Below, in pieces: positions 1-4,884 of a stretch of DNA of 13,720 bases. A program made the translations under genes and the position numbers. The notes under the pieces were generated by a model, which saw only the letters and a program-made list of their open reading frames with translations, did not search any database and was not told the origin of the DNA. Location of the stretch: positions 1 through 13,720 of the forward strand of contig CATOLW010000010.1 in NCBI GenBank assembly GCA_951800935.1, given 5' to 3'. Numbering within the stretch: the stretch's first letter is position 1; each line of letters starts with the position of its first letter. Origin of the DNA: an uncultured Clostridium sp. GTDB taxonomy: Bacteria; Bacillota_A; Clostridia; TANB77; CAG-508.

Positions 1-43
1 TCTTGGTAACATAAAATATATAAAACCTTAAATTAATATAAAA

Positions 44-80
44 AATAAATGGGGAATAGCGAAATTAGTCCCCATTTATT
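44..80 (-). terminator. minus-strand terminator-like inverted repeat
   Basis: A perfect 12-bp inverted repeat, AATAAATGGGGA (44-55) and TCCCCATTTATT (69-80), is separated by 13 nt. Read on the minus strand, the second arm runs into a T-rich stretch, so it could end leftward transcription. The right arm overlaps a TAGTCCCCA motif that recurs at 399-429, so the hairpin may instead be part of the recombination-site architecture. Bases 1-43 show nothing I can support. Confidence 0.5.
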
Positions 81-169
81 ACCCAAAAACATAACTTAAA
101 ATAATTCTAAATAATTTTTTCTAATTTATTTTAATTTATAATAATTTTTTGTTTTATCGCTCAAAACTA

Positions 170-198
170 TTGAAATATCAAGAAAAATCGTATATAAT
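170..198 (+). promoter_or_regulatory. sigma-A promoter upstream of the tRNA-Thr fragment
   Basis: TTGAAA (170-175) and a perfect TATAAT (193-198) are separated by exactly 17 nt, which predicts a start near 205. The transcript would run through the tRNA-Thr fragment to the terminator at 346-372, giving an RNA of about 165 nt. No open reading frame with a ribosome-binding site lies in between. Confidence 0.65.
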
Positions 199-249
199 CA
201 GTAAATATAAGGAATTAAGAAAACGAAGACGATATACAGAGCCACATCT

Positions 250-294
250 CTTGTAATGCGGGGGTCCCCAGTTCGAATCTGGGAAGTGGCTCCA
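250..294 (+). tRNA. tRNA-Thr(UGU) 3' fragment (probable attachment-site core)
   Basis: The segment starts in an anticodon loop, CTTGTAA with anticodon TGT (Thr). It continues through the 3' anticodon-stem strand TGCGG, a variable loop, a perfect T-arm (CCCAG, loop TTCGAAT, CTGGG), the acceptor 3' strand AAGTGGC, discriminator T and an encoded CCA (292-294). The 5' half is absent: the bases before it do not form a D-arm and do not pair with TGCGG. GCCAC at 241-245 can pair with part of the acceptor strand, so a tRNA-like cap remains possible. A break in the anticodon loop with an intact 3' end is the classic footprint of tyrosine-recombinase integration into a tRNA gene. Flanking TAGTCCCCA repeats support this. 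I infer it is not a functional tRNA. Confidence 0.7.
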
Positions 295-345
295 ATATTG
301 TCAGTAGTCTTGAAATAGTCTTGATTGCTGGCTTTTAAACTTTTT

Positions 346-372
346 ATTGGTATGAAAATACCAATATTTTTT
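346..372 (+). terminator. Rho-independent terminator after the tRNA fragment
   Basis: An 8-bp perfect stem, ATTGGTAT (346-353) and ATACCAAT (358-365), has a GAAA tetraloop and is followed by ATTTTTT on the plus strand. It closes the transcription unit that starts at the 170-198 promoter. Confidence 0.75.
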
Positions 373-398
373 ATGTCGAATGAGAGACATTTTTAAAT

Positions 399-429
399 TA
401 GTCCCCAGTTAGTCCCCATATAGTCCCCA
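399..429 (+). repeat. three TAGTCCCCA direct repeats at 11-bp period (putative integrase arm sites)
   Basis: TAGTCCCCA occurs at 399-407, 410-418 and 421-429, starting exactly 11 bp apart, about one helical turn. A fourth copy lies left of the tRNA core at 66-74, and the longer word AAATTAGTCCCCA is identical at 62-74 and 395-407. Short, phased direct repeats on both sides of a core are the known layout of arm-type sites bound by the N-terminal domain of tyrosine integrases. No integrase gene is inside the window, so the assignment is inference. Confidence 0.6.
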
Positions 430-474
430 CTTTTTAATATAATTACATAAAAATAAAAAAGAAAGCCAAATATA

Positions 475-503
475 TTGACTTTTTAGATTATTTTTCGTAT
501 AAT
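475..503 (+). promoter_or_regulatory. promoter of the antisense RNA
   Basis: TTGACT (475-480), a 17-nt spacer and a perfect TATAAT (498-503) form a near-consensus sigma-A promoter, with a predicted start near 510. No start codon with a ribosome-binding site follows, and the next strong signal is the terminator at 564-598. It therefore most likely drives a short non-coding RNA convergent with the toxin gene. Confidence 0.75.
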
Positions 504-509
504 AATTAT

Positions 510-598
510 AGAAAGATGAGATACCACAGAAGTGGCGGTCATTAAAAATTTATATTAAATATGCATCTCTAACGGCCAGGCAGAGATGTGTTTTTTTT
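510..598 (+). ncRNA. putative antisense antitoxin RNA (about 90 nt)
   Basis: A strong promoter (475-503) and a terminator hairpin with an 8-T tail (564-598) delimit a short RNA on the strand opposite the small hydrophobic peptide gene. The RNA overlaps the 3' end of that gene (569 onward) and would be complementary to the tail of the toxin mRNA. This convergent 3'-overlap arrangement matches known Firmicute type I systems such as txpA/ratA and bsrG/SR4. The 5' end carries AAGATGAGA and GTGGCGGTC, which also occur in the same sense near the 5' end of the opposing mRNA. Function is inferred from layout only. Confidence 0.55.
564..598 (+). terminator. terminator of the antisense RNA, overlapping the toxin 3' end
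   Basis: CATCTCT (564-570) pairs with AGAGATG (582-588) around an 11-nt loop, followed by TG and eight T residues (591-598). On the minus strand the same hairpin contains the toxin stop codon but lacks a strong T tail, so the toxin mRNA may run further left and overlap the antisense RNA completely. Confidence 0.75.
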
Positions 599-721
599 GT
601 TGTCTAATTTTCTTATTGTAACAACAAGCGCCACAAATAAGGCAATAGCGACAACAGTTACCATTGCAAGTTCAATAAATAGTATGTATATAACTAGTAA
701 ATAAACTTGGTCAAATAACAT
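569..721 (-). CDS. small hydrophobic peptide, putative type I (holin-like) toxin
   Basis: This encodes a 50-residue peptide that is almost entirely a membrane segment (about residues 6-36) with one buried Glu (E17) and a basic, polar tail (RKLDNKK). Size and design resemble the holin-like toxins of Firmicute type I toxin-antitoxin loci (TxpA/BsrG group), which damage the membrane when over-produced. I do not see enough sequence identity to name a member. The start at 721 is chosen because AGGAGG lies 8 nt upstream; a 14-codon upstream extension has no such site and would run through the leader hairpin. M20 is a possible internal start giving a shorter typical toxin. A promoter (789-817), a masking leader hairpin (727-754) and a convergent RNA (510-598) support regulated expression. 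The stop codon sits inside the terminator hairpin of the opposing RNA. Confidence 0.6.
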   Translation of the reverse strand: MLFDQVYLLVIYILFIELAMVTVVAIALFVALVVTIRKLDNKKNTSLPGR

Positions 722-726
722 ATGTA

Positions 727-754
727 TCGCCTCCTCTCTTATGTAGGATAGCGA
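727..754 (-). promoter_or_regulatory. leader hairpin masking the toxin ribosome-binding site
   Basis: In the toxin mRNA, TCGCTATCCT (754-745) can pair with AGGAGGCGA (735-727), giving TCGC/GCGA and TCCT/AGGA stems with a small internal bulge and a 9-nt loop. The second strand contains the Shine-Dalgarno sequence. Sequestering the ribosome-binding site in the full-length mRNA is a known feature of type I toxins. The pairing is visible in the sequence; its role is inferred. Confidence 0.5.
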
Positions 755-788
755 CCGCCACACTCTGCTTCTCTCATCTTCTTAAAGT

Positions 789-817
789 ATTATACTTACT
801 TTTTTATCATAAATCAA
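789..817 (-). promoter_or_regulatory. promoter of the toxin mRNA
   Basis: On the minus strand TTGATT (817-812), a 17-nt spacer and a perfect TATAAT (794-789) predict a start near 782. This gives a leader of about 60 nt before the toxin start codon at 721. The leader begins with AAGATGAGA, as does the opposing RNA. Confidence 0.75.
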
Positions 818-904
818 GCGAACACTATAAAATAATTCTCATTAAATAACCATACTATGCAATAATTCTTTTATTGCTAATTCTTTCAAAAAATCACTTC
901 CAAT

Positions 905-931
905 TAAAAAACACCTACATCAGTAAGTGTT
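905..931 (-). terminator. Rho-independent terminator of the four-gene operon
   Basis: On the minus strand AACACTTAC and GTAGGTGTT form a 9-bp stem with one G-U pair and a TGAT loop, followed by a run of six T. It lies 47 bp past the stop codon of the last gene (978) and separates the operon from the toxin locus. Confidence 0.8.
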
Positions 932-977
932 ATATTAGAAATTTTTATATATCTTTAATTTGTTTTCTTAGAACAAA

Positions 978-1439
978 CTATAAATTTACTATTCTACTAT
1001 AATCTATATCAATAGACTTCCACGGATTTTGCCATCTTTTATAATATTTATCACATATATGCTTTACCATTAAATAATTTTTATCTGTATTTGTGTTCAT
1101 TATTACATCTTGAAAAATAAGTTCTTCGCTACTATCATTTGTTTTATAAAAAATATAATAACCACCTTCATGTCTAAATGGTCTTTCATAAGCTATTTTT
1201 GTAATTTCAATGTTATCTTCTGTGTTCATAATTTGTATAATTTTATTATATTCTTCTTGGTTTAACTTTGTATTTTCTCCAAACTCAACTATGAAATAGT
1301 TACCATTCCAAAACGGATCTGTAATAATATAGTAAACTACGAAAAATACTATTATAGCAAAAAACATTATCACAAGAAAAAGTATATTATTTGTTTTTTT
1401 TACTTTTTTATAATCTTTATCCCATTCTTTTTCCTTCAT
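978..1439 (-). CDS. uncharacterised single-pass membrane protein (153 aa)
   Basis: I do not recognise this family. The protein has a Lys-rich N-terminus (residues 1-16), one strong transmembrane segment at about 18-39, then a mixed, charged and aromatic-rich domain of about 110 residues with no Cys pair, nucleotide-binding or catalytic motif that I can see. By the positive-inside rule the N-terminus is cytoplasmic and the C-terminal domain extracellular. The start is supported by AAAGGAGA seven nucleotides upstream. It is the last gene of the probable operon, 31 nt after the 68-residue membrane protein gene and just before the terminator at 905-931. A role together with the other exported proteins of the operon is inference. 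Confidence 0.75.
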   Translation of the reverse strand: MKEKEWDKDYKKVKKTNNILFLVIMFFAIIVFFVVYYIITDPFWNGNYFIVEFGENTKLNQEEYNKIIQIMNTEDNIEITKIAYERPFRHEGGYYIFYKTNDSSEELIFQDVIMNTNTDKNYLMVKHICDKYYKRWQNPWKSIDIDYSRIVNL

Positions 1440-1470
1440 ATAGAATCTCCTTTAATTTTTATAGATGTCT

Positions 1471-1677
1471 TTACCTACCTTCTTGTAAACTTGCAAGAAC
1501 AGCAAATCCCAATCCATAAAATGATATAATTCCTATAATTGCTGATATTATTAACACTACAAAAAGTTTTATAGCAATTTTTATATTTGTACTATTTTTT
1601 GCCTTTTTTAGTATAAAAACTAATTGTACTAAAAAAACAATTACAAATATAATTAATGGATATAATATTAACTGCAT
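1471..1677 (-). CDS. small two-pass membrane protein (68 aa)
   Basis: The product is a tiny hydrophobic protein with two predicted membrane segments (about residues 4-23 and 33-60) joined by a basic stretch (KKAKNSTNIK), which suggests a cytoplasmic loop and both ends outside. I do not recognise a family; the layout could suit a subunit of a membrane complex or an immunity-type peptide, but nothing decides this. AAGGAGA lies about 10 nt upstream of the ATG and directly after the stop codon of the 261-residue gene, leaving only 17 nt between the two reading frames. Translation is therefore probably coupled. The next gene starts 31 nt downstream, consistent with one transcript. Confidence 0.7.
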   Translation of the reverse strand: MQLILYPLIIFVIVFLVQLVFILKKAKNSTNIKIAIKLFVVLIISAIIGIISFYGLGFAVLASLQEGR

Positions 1678-1694
1678 TATTTGTATTTCTCCTT

Positions 1695-2480
1695 CTATTC
1701 TTCAGTTACTTCTATTGATTTTAGTTCTAATTTATCTAAAGGGTTATCTAAATTTTCATATTCTACTTTTACATTCTTTCCTTTTTCTAAATTTCCTATT
1801 ATTTGAGTATTATCTGTTATATAAGCTTTTACTGCAAATGGATAATTATATCCTGTGTCAGTATGCGTATCATCTTCCAAACTATATTTTAAATATAGAT
1901 GTCCAGCTTCAGTATAAGCATCTCCAATGGTTACTACTGAAGGATATGTTCTATTGCCTTTTAACGCATCTTGTTTCATTTTATTGTAGTCATTTGATTT
2001 TAAAACAGTAATAGGATTATTTTTAGGATCAAAATCATTATCTCCAAAACTATATCCTTTTTTACTTAAATCTCCACTACAAATAAGCAAATCTCCTTCT
2101 TCTATATAGCTACTATCATATTCTTTTAATGTAAAATAATCGATGCATTTTTGTTTTTTATCAGTAATATTTGCTCTTGTATATTCTTCCATTTCAAAAC
2201 CAAATTCTCCAAAATGTTGACCGTTAAATATGTATATATATCCATTGTGATGTAATTCTACCACTCCTTGAATATATACATCTTTTACAACTTCTGTTAT
2301 TTCATTTTGCCTAGATGTATCATATATAATATTTCCTTCTTTATCATATATAACGGAACTATTTTCTTTAAATTCAGTTTCATTTATTTGTGTATCTCTA
2401 TTAAAGATTAATATTCCTAATAATACAGCTATTATTAATATAATACAAAGTATAGCAATTATTATTTTTCTCTCTTTCAT
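1695..2480 (-). CDS. uncharacterised membrane-anchored exported protein (261 aa)
   Basis: A short basic N-terminus (MKERK) and a long hydrophobic segment (about residues 6-26) mark an uncleaved signal anchor; no lipobox Cys follows, so it is not an obvious lipoprotein. The outside part looks like two beta-rich modules, about 66-140 and 180-258. The second has a pattern of alternating hydrophobic strands ending in KGKNVKVEYENL, reminiscent of OB-fold domains in Firmicute exported proteins of unknown function. No catalytic motif is visible. AAAGGATG supplies the ribosome-binding site. The 123-bp gap upstream carries an 11-bp inverted repeat (2497-2541) but no clear terminator, so read-through from the 374-residue gene is likely. 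Confidence 0.75.
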   Translation of the reverse strand: MKERKIIIAILCIILIIAVLLGILIFNRDTQINETEFKENSSVIYDKEGNIIYDTSRQNEITEVVKDVYIQGVVELHHNGYIYIFNGQHFGEFGFEMEEYTRANITDKKQKCIDYFTLKEYDSSYIEEGDLLICSGDLSKKGYSFGDNDFDPKNNPITVLKSNDYNKMKQDALKGNRTYPSVVTIGDAYTEAGHLYLKYSLEDDTHTDTGYNYPFAVKAYITDNTQIIGNLEKGKNVKVEYENLDNPLDKLELKSIEVTEE

Positions 2481-2496
2481 ATCTAATCATCCTTTC

Positions 2497-2541
2497 AAAT
2501 TACTATCTTGTGTTTCGATTAGTCTTAAAGGATAGTAATTT
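2497..2541. repeat. 11-bp inverted repeat in the leader of the 261-aa gene
   Basis: AAATTACTATC (2497-2507) and GATAGTAATTT (2531-2541) are perfect inverted copies around a 23-nt loop. The repeat ends only a few bases before the ribosome-binding site of the gene starting at 2480. On the minus strand it has no T tail, so it is more likely a leader structure or a protein-binding dyad than a terminator. Confidence 0.6.
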
Positions 2542-2603
2542 TCAACTCAATACCTGTTCTACTTATTGTAATTTTTCACTATCATTTTATATAATTGTTC
2601 TTT

Positions 2604-3728
2604 TTAATTACCATTGCTAGACATAAAATATGTAGCTATAGGTATTTCATTATCAATAGTATTTTTATCTAATTTTATTTTTATAATATCTAATGCTACA
2701 TTTTCTAGTTCTGCTATTTTATTAATTCCACCTTTACATTCTATTACTGTATTTGAATTAATCTCCACTTTCATTTCAAACTTTCCACCATCAGTATTAT
2801 AATTAGGTAATAAGTCATCAAAAGTTATAGTCAATATTGCTTTATCATTATTTATTATCTCTATATTTGTACCTATTGGAGAAATTGTCAAATAAAGAGG
2901 ATCTTCTAATACAAAATTTTTCATTAACTCTTTTCTTAATTCTTCTCCTTGTATATTGCTTAATATACTAATTACTTTTGATTCTTCATAAGTATATGTG
3001 TCTATGTAATAGTCAACTTTTATATCCTCAATATTTATTTCTTCATTTGTTCGTGCATTTATAAACTTAAAATCACTATTTGTATCTATTGAATACTTTT
3101 TATTATTTGATGGCTCTTCAAAAACTATATTATTAGAACTTATCTCTGTTATTATTCCATGATAGATATAAGAATTTTCTTCTATATTATTAGTAATATT
3201 TTTGATAAAATCTTTCTTTTCTTTTTTTTCTCCATCTTTATATAATATTATATCTTCGCTAGTTACAATAATCTTAATATTTTCATTTTGATTTATATAA
3301 TCTGATATTTTTTCCAATGTGCTAATTTCATTAGAATGTCCACTTACTCTTTTCCCATGTCCTTTTTCATATTTTATTTTAGTTGTTTTCTTTGCATCAA
3401 TATCAATATTTATGGTAAGCAAACAAGCTTTATTTTTCCCATTATAATCATCTTTATAAAACTGAAATTCAGCTTTTTTATTTCTATCTTCTATATCATA
3501 TTGAACAAAGGTTAGTTTTAATCCTTCTTCATATTCTTGTGCTATTTCTGTTAGTTCACTTTTTATTTCTACTAAATCATATATGTCAGAATGTATATCA
3601 TAAACTTTATCATACTCCTTACTAATATATGGTGCAAAATCATCATTGCTTTCAATGAAACTATAAAAAATTATAGATATTATTATAATAAAAATCACTA
3701 TAATTGTTATTGACACTTTCTTTTTCAT
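2604..3728 (-). CDS. uncharacterised membrane-anchored exported protein (374 aa)
   Basis: MKKK followed by a strong hydrophobic segment (about residues 5-24) indicates a signal anchor or signal peptide with no lipobox. The exported part is charged and beta-rich. Residues 188-258 (IYHGIITEISSNNIVF onward) follow a pattern of short strands typical of small OB-like domains in exported Firmicute proteins; the last part (about 277-365) is a second beta-rich region. I recognise no enzyme motif and give no function. GGGGAG lies six nucleotides before the ATG and an extended -10 promoter (3765-3770) is just upstream, so this is the first gene of the operon that continues through the 261-, 68- and 153-residue proteins. 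Its closest analogy is with the 261-residue neighbour: same topology and similar strand patterns, suggesting partners or distant paralogues. Confidence 0.75.
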   Translation of the reverse strand: MKKKVSITIIVIFIIIISIIFYSFIESNDDFAPYISKEYDKVYDIHSDIYDLVEIKSELTEIAQEYEEGLKLTFVQYDIEDRNKKAEFQFYKDDYNGKNKACLLTINIDIDAKKTTKIKYEKGHGKRVSGHSNEISTLEKISDYINQNENIKIIVTSEDIILYKDGEKKEKKDFIKNITNNIEENSYIYHGIITEISSNNIVFEEPSNNKKYSIDTNSDFKFINARTNEEINIEDIKVDYYIDTYTYEESKVISILSNIQGEELRKELMKNFVLEDPLYLTISPIGTNIEIINNDKAILTITFDDLLPNYNTDGGKFEMKVEINSNTVIECKGGINKIAELENVALDIIKIKLDKNTIDNEIPIATYFMSSNGN

Positions 3729-3764
3729 AACATTCTCCCCTACAACTTACTATTAGTCAATATG

Positions 3765-3770
3765 ATTATA
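3765..3770 (-). promoter_or_regulatory. extended -10 promoter of the four-gene operon
   Basis: On the minus strand TGCTATAAT forms a perfect extended -10 element (TATAAT at 3770-3765). The -35 region is only T-rich, which suits an extended -10 promoter. The predicted start is near 3758, leaving a short leader of about 30 nt with GGGGAG before the ATG at 3728. Confidence 0.6.
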
Positions 3771-3800
3771 GCATAAATTAAATAAAAAAATAAAGAGACA

Positions 3801-3906
3801 TACCAAAATTTTATCTACCTTATCATCATAAAAAAATTAATAAGTTTATCACTAAATTGTCCCTTTTGGTAAGATATTCGATAGCATACGCTATCGCCTA
3901 CTTACC
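3801..3906 (-). promoter_or_regulatory. structured RNA-like element with mutually exclusive stems (attenuator-like)
   Basis: Read on the minus strand, GGTAAG (3906-3901) pairs with CTTACC (3873-3868). Inside it CGATAGC (3896-3890) pairs with GCTATCG (3885-3879) around a 4-nt loop. The downstream bases TACCAAAA (3871-3864) can instead pair with TTTTGGTA (3808-3801), after which a T-rich run begins near 3789. The two pairings share TACC, so they exclude each other, as in an attenuator. However, the operon promoter lies further downstream and no promoter feeding this RNA is obvious. It may be a small RNA or a palindromic relic. Confidence 0.35.
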
Positions 3907-3967
3907 TCCACTCACAAAACTATCAAATCAATATCCTAAACTCTTTTGTTTTCAATGATTTGCTCAT

Positions 3968-4017
3968 TTTGATACCTATCAAATTTTGTTACTTTACAAA
4001 TTATCAAAAATTTGATA
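3968..4017. repeat. paired TATCAAA/TTTGATA dyads (operator-like)
   Basis: Two 16-bp dyads made of the same half-site lie 34 bp apart centre to centre: TTTGATA-CC-TATCAAA (3968-3983) and TATCAAA-AA-TTTGATA (4002-4017). A further single TATCAAA is at 3921-3927. This resembles binding sites for a dimeric regulator, but no regulator gene and no promoter overlapping the dyads are evident. The remainder of 3907-4060 shows nothing else I can support. Confidence 0.4.
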
Positions 4018-4068
4018 CTATTTAACAAAAAAATTCTTCATTTGAGTAATTATTTTAAACAAAAAAAT

Positions 4069-4103
4069 ACATACTTCTCTAATTTTTTATTAATAAAGTA
4101 TGT
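4069..4103. terminator. bidirectional terminator after the truncated ABC ATPase
   Basis: ACATACTT (4069-4076) pairs with AAGTATGT (4096-4103). On the plus strand the second arm is followed by GA and a run of nine T; on the minus strand it is followed by ATTTTTTT. It can end transcription both ways and lies about 35 bp past the stop of the ABC gene. Confidence 0.65.
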
Positions 4104-4139
4104 GATTTTTTTTTATTTAACTTGAATTCAAATCGTTTA

Positions 4140-4772
4140 TCAAGCATATTTCACTTGGTGTCTACTTTGGAATCTCCCTTCTGAGATATCATGTGTTACG
4201 ACTAAAGCAGTAATTCCTTCTTTTCGAAGGATATTATATATATCATTCGTTACCATGATTCTAGTTTGATAATCTAAAGCAGAAAATGCTTCATCTAAAA
4301 GTAGGATTTTGGGTTTTACTGCTAAAGTTCGAATTAAAGCTACTCTTTGCCTCATTCCTCCTGATAGCTCAGATGGATATTTGTCTTTAAAATCGTATAA
4401 ATCGTATTTTTTTAGTAATTCTTCTACATAAGCTTTTGATTCTTTTTCTCTTTTTCCTTTGATTTCTAGTCCAAACATGGTGTTGCTTAAAATCGTTCTC
4501 CATTCTAATAAACAATCTCGTTGTAACATATAACCTATTTTAGGTGATATACCATTTACTTTTTCTCCTTCTATGTAGATTTCCCCTGATGTCTTATTTT
4601 CTAATCCTGCTATAACGGATAATAAGGTGGATTTTCCACATCCGCTTGGTCCAATTATGCTTACAAATTCTCCTTTTTTTATTTTTAAGTTGATATCTTG
4701 AATCGCTAATACTTCTCCTTCTTTATTTTGATATTTTTTACTTATATTTTTAATTTCTAGTATTTTTTCCAT
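4140..4772 (-). CDS. ABC transporter ATP-binding protein, C-terminally truncated (nitrate/sulfonate/taurine type)
   Basis: This is a 210-residue ATPase domain that powers import through a membrane permease. Motifs in order: Walker A GPSGCGKST (41-49), Q-loop with Q84 (YMLQRDCLLEW), signature LSGGM (136-140), Walker B ILLLDE (156-161), D-loop SALD (164-167), H-loop His194. The Q-loop context and overall length before the break resemble the SsuB/TauB/ThiZ-like importer subfamily, normally about 250 residues. After HDISE (194-198) the usual continuation (A..L.DRV..L) is missing and 12 unrelated residues lead to a stop; the other frames do not restore it. No permease or binding-protein gene is adjacent. 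The nucleotide-binding motifs are intact, but loss of the C-terminal segment and partners suggests a decaying remnant. The start is supported by AGGGGG about 9 nt upstream. Confidence 0.8.
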   Translation of the reverse strand: MEKILEIKNISKKYQNKEGEVLAIQDINLKIKKGEFVSIIGPSGCGKSTLLSVIAGLENKTSGEIYIEGEKVNGISPKIGYMLQRDCLLEWRTILSNTMFGLEIKGKREKESKAYVEELLKKYDLYDFKDKYPSELSGGMRQRVALIRTLAVKPKILLLDEAFSALDYQTRIMVTNDIYNILRKEGITALVVTHDISEGRFQSRHQVKYA

Positions 4773-4844
4773 TTTGTCATTCCCCCTATGTTATTTTATG
4801 TTAAACAATCAAAAGGAGTTCTTGTTTTATTACCATTAGAATGA

Positions 4845-4883
4845 AAAATGTCGCATAGGGAAACGTCCCCAATGCGACATTTT
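4845..4883 (-). terminator. strong terminator of the adhesin gene
   Basis: AAAATGTCGCAT (4845-4856) and ATGCGACATTTT (4872-4883) form a perfect 12-bp stem. The 15-nt loop contains a nested GGGA/TCCC stem. On the minus strand the stem runs into TTTTTC. It begins directly at the tandem TAA stop codons of the adhesin gene (4882-4887). Confidence 0.85.
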
Positions 4884-4884
4884 A

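Larger units (their letters stand above)
513..780. repeat. inverted leader repeats flanking the toxin locus
   Basis: AAGATGAGA (513-521) and GTGGCGGTC (532-540) on the plus strand recur as exact reverse complements at 772-780 and 753-761. The spacing between the two words is the same within a base. Because the copies are inverted, both convergent transcripts start with nearly the same leader rather than with complementary leaders. Confidence 0.7.

Noticed and set aside
1..31. Possible last codons of a rightward gene (stop at 29-31 in one frame)
   Set aside because: Only nine codons are visible and they match nothing I can recognise, so no integrase or other gene end is claimed.
239..294. Complete small tRNA lacking a D-arm, closed by GAGCCAC and GTGGCTC
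   Set aside because: The 7-bp pairing is real, but it puts two unpaired A between T-stem and acceptor and leaves no anticodon stem. A tRNA 3' fragment at an attachment site explains the sequence better.
1715..2011. Plus-strand open frame of about 98 codons opposite the 261-aa gene
   Set aside because: It is the complement of a well-supported gene, is rich in Leu/Tyr from AT-rich antisense codons, and has no convincing ribosome-binding site.
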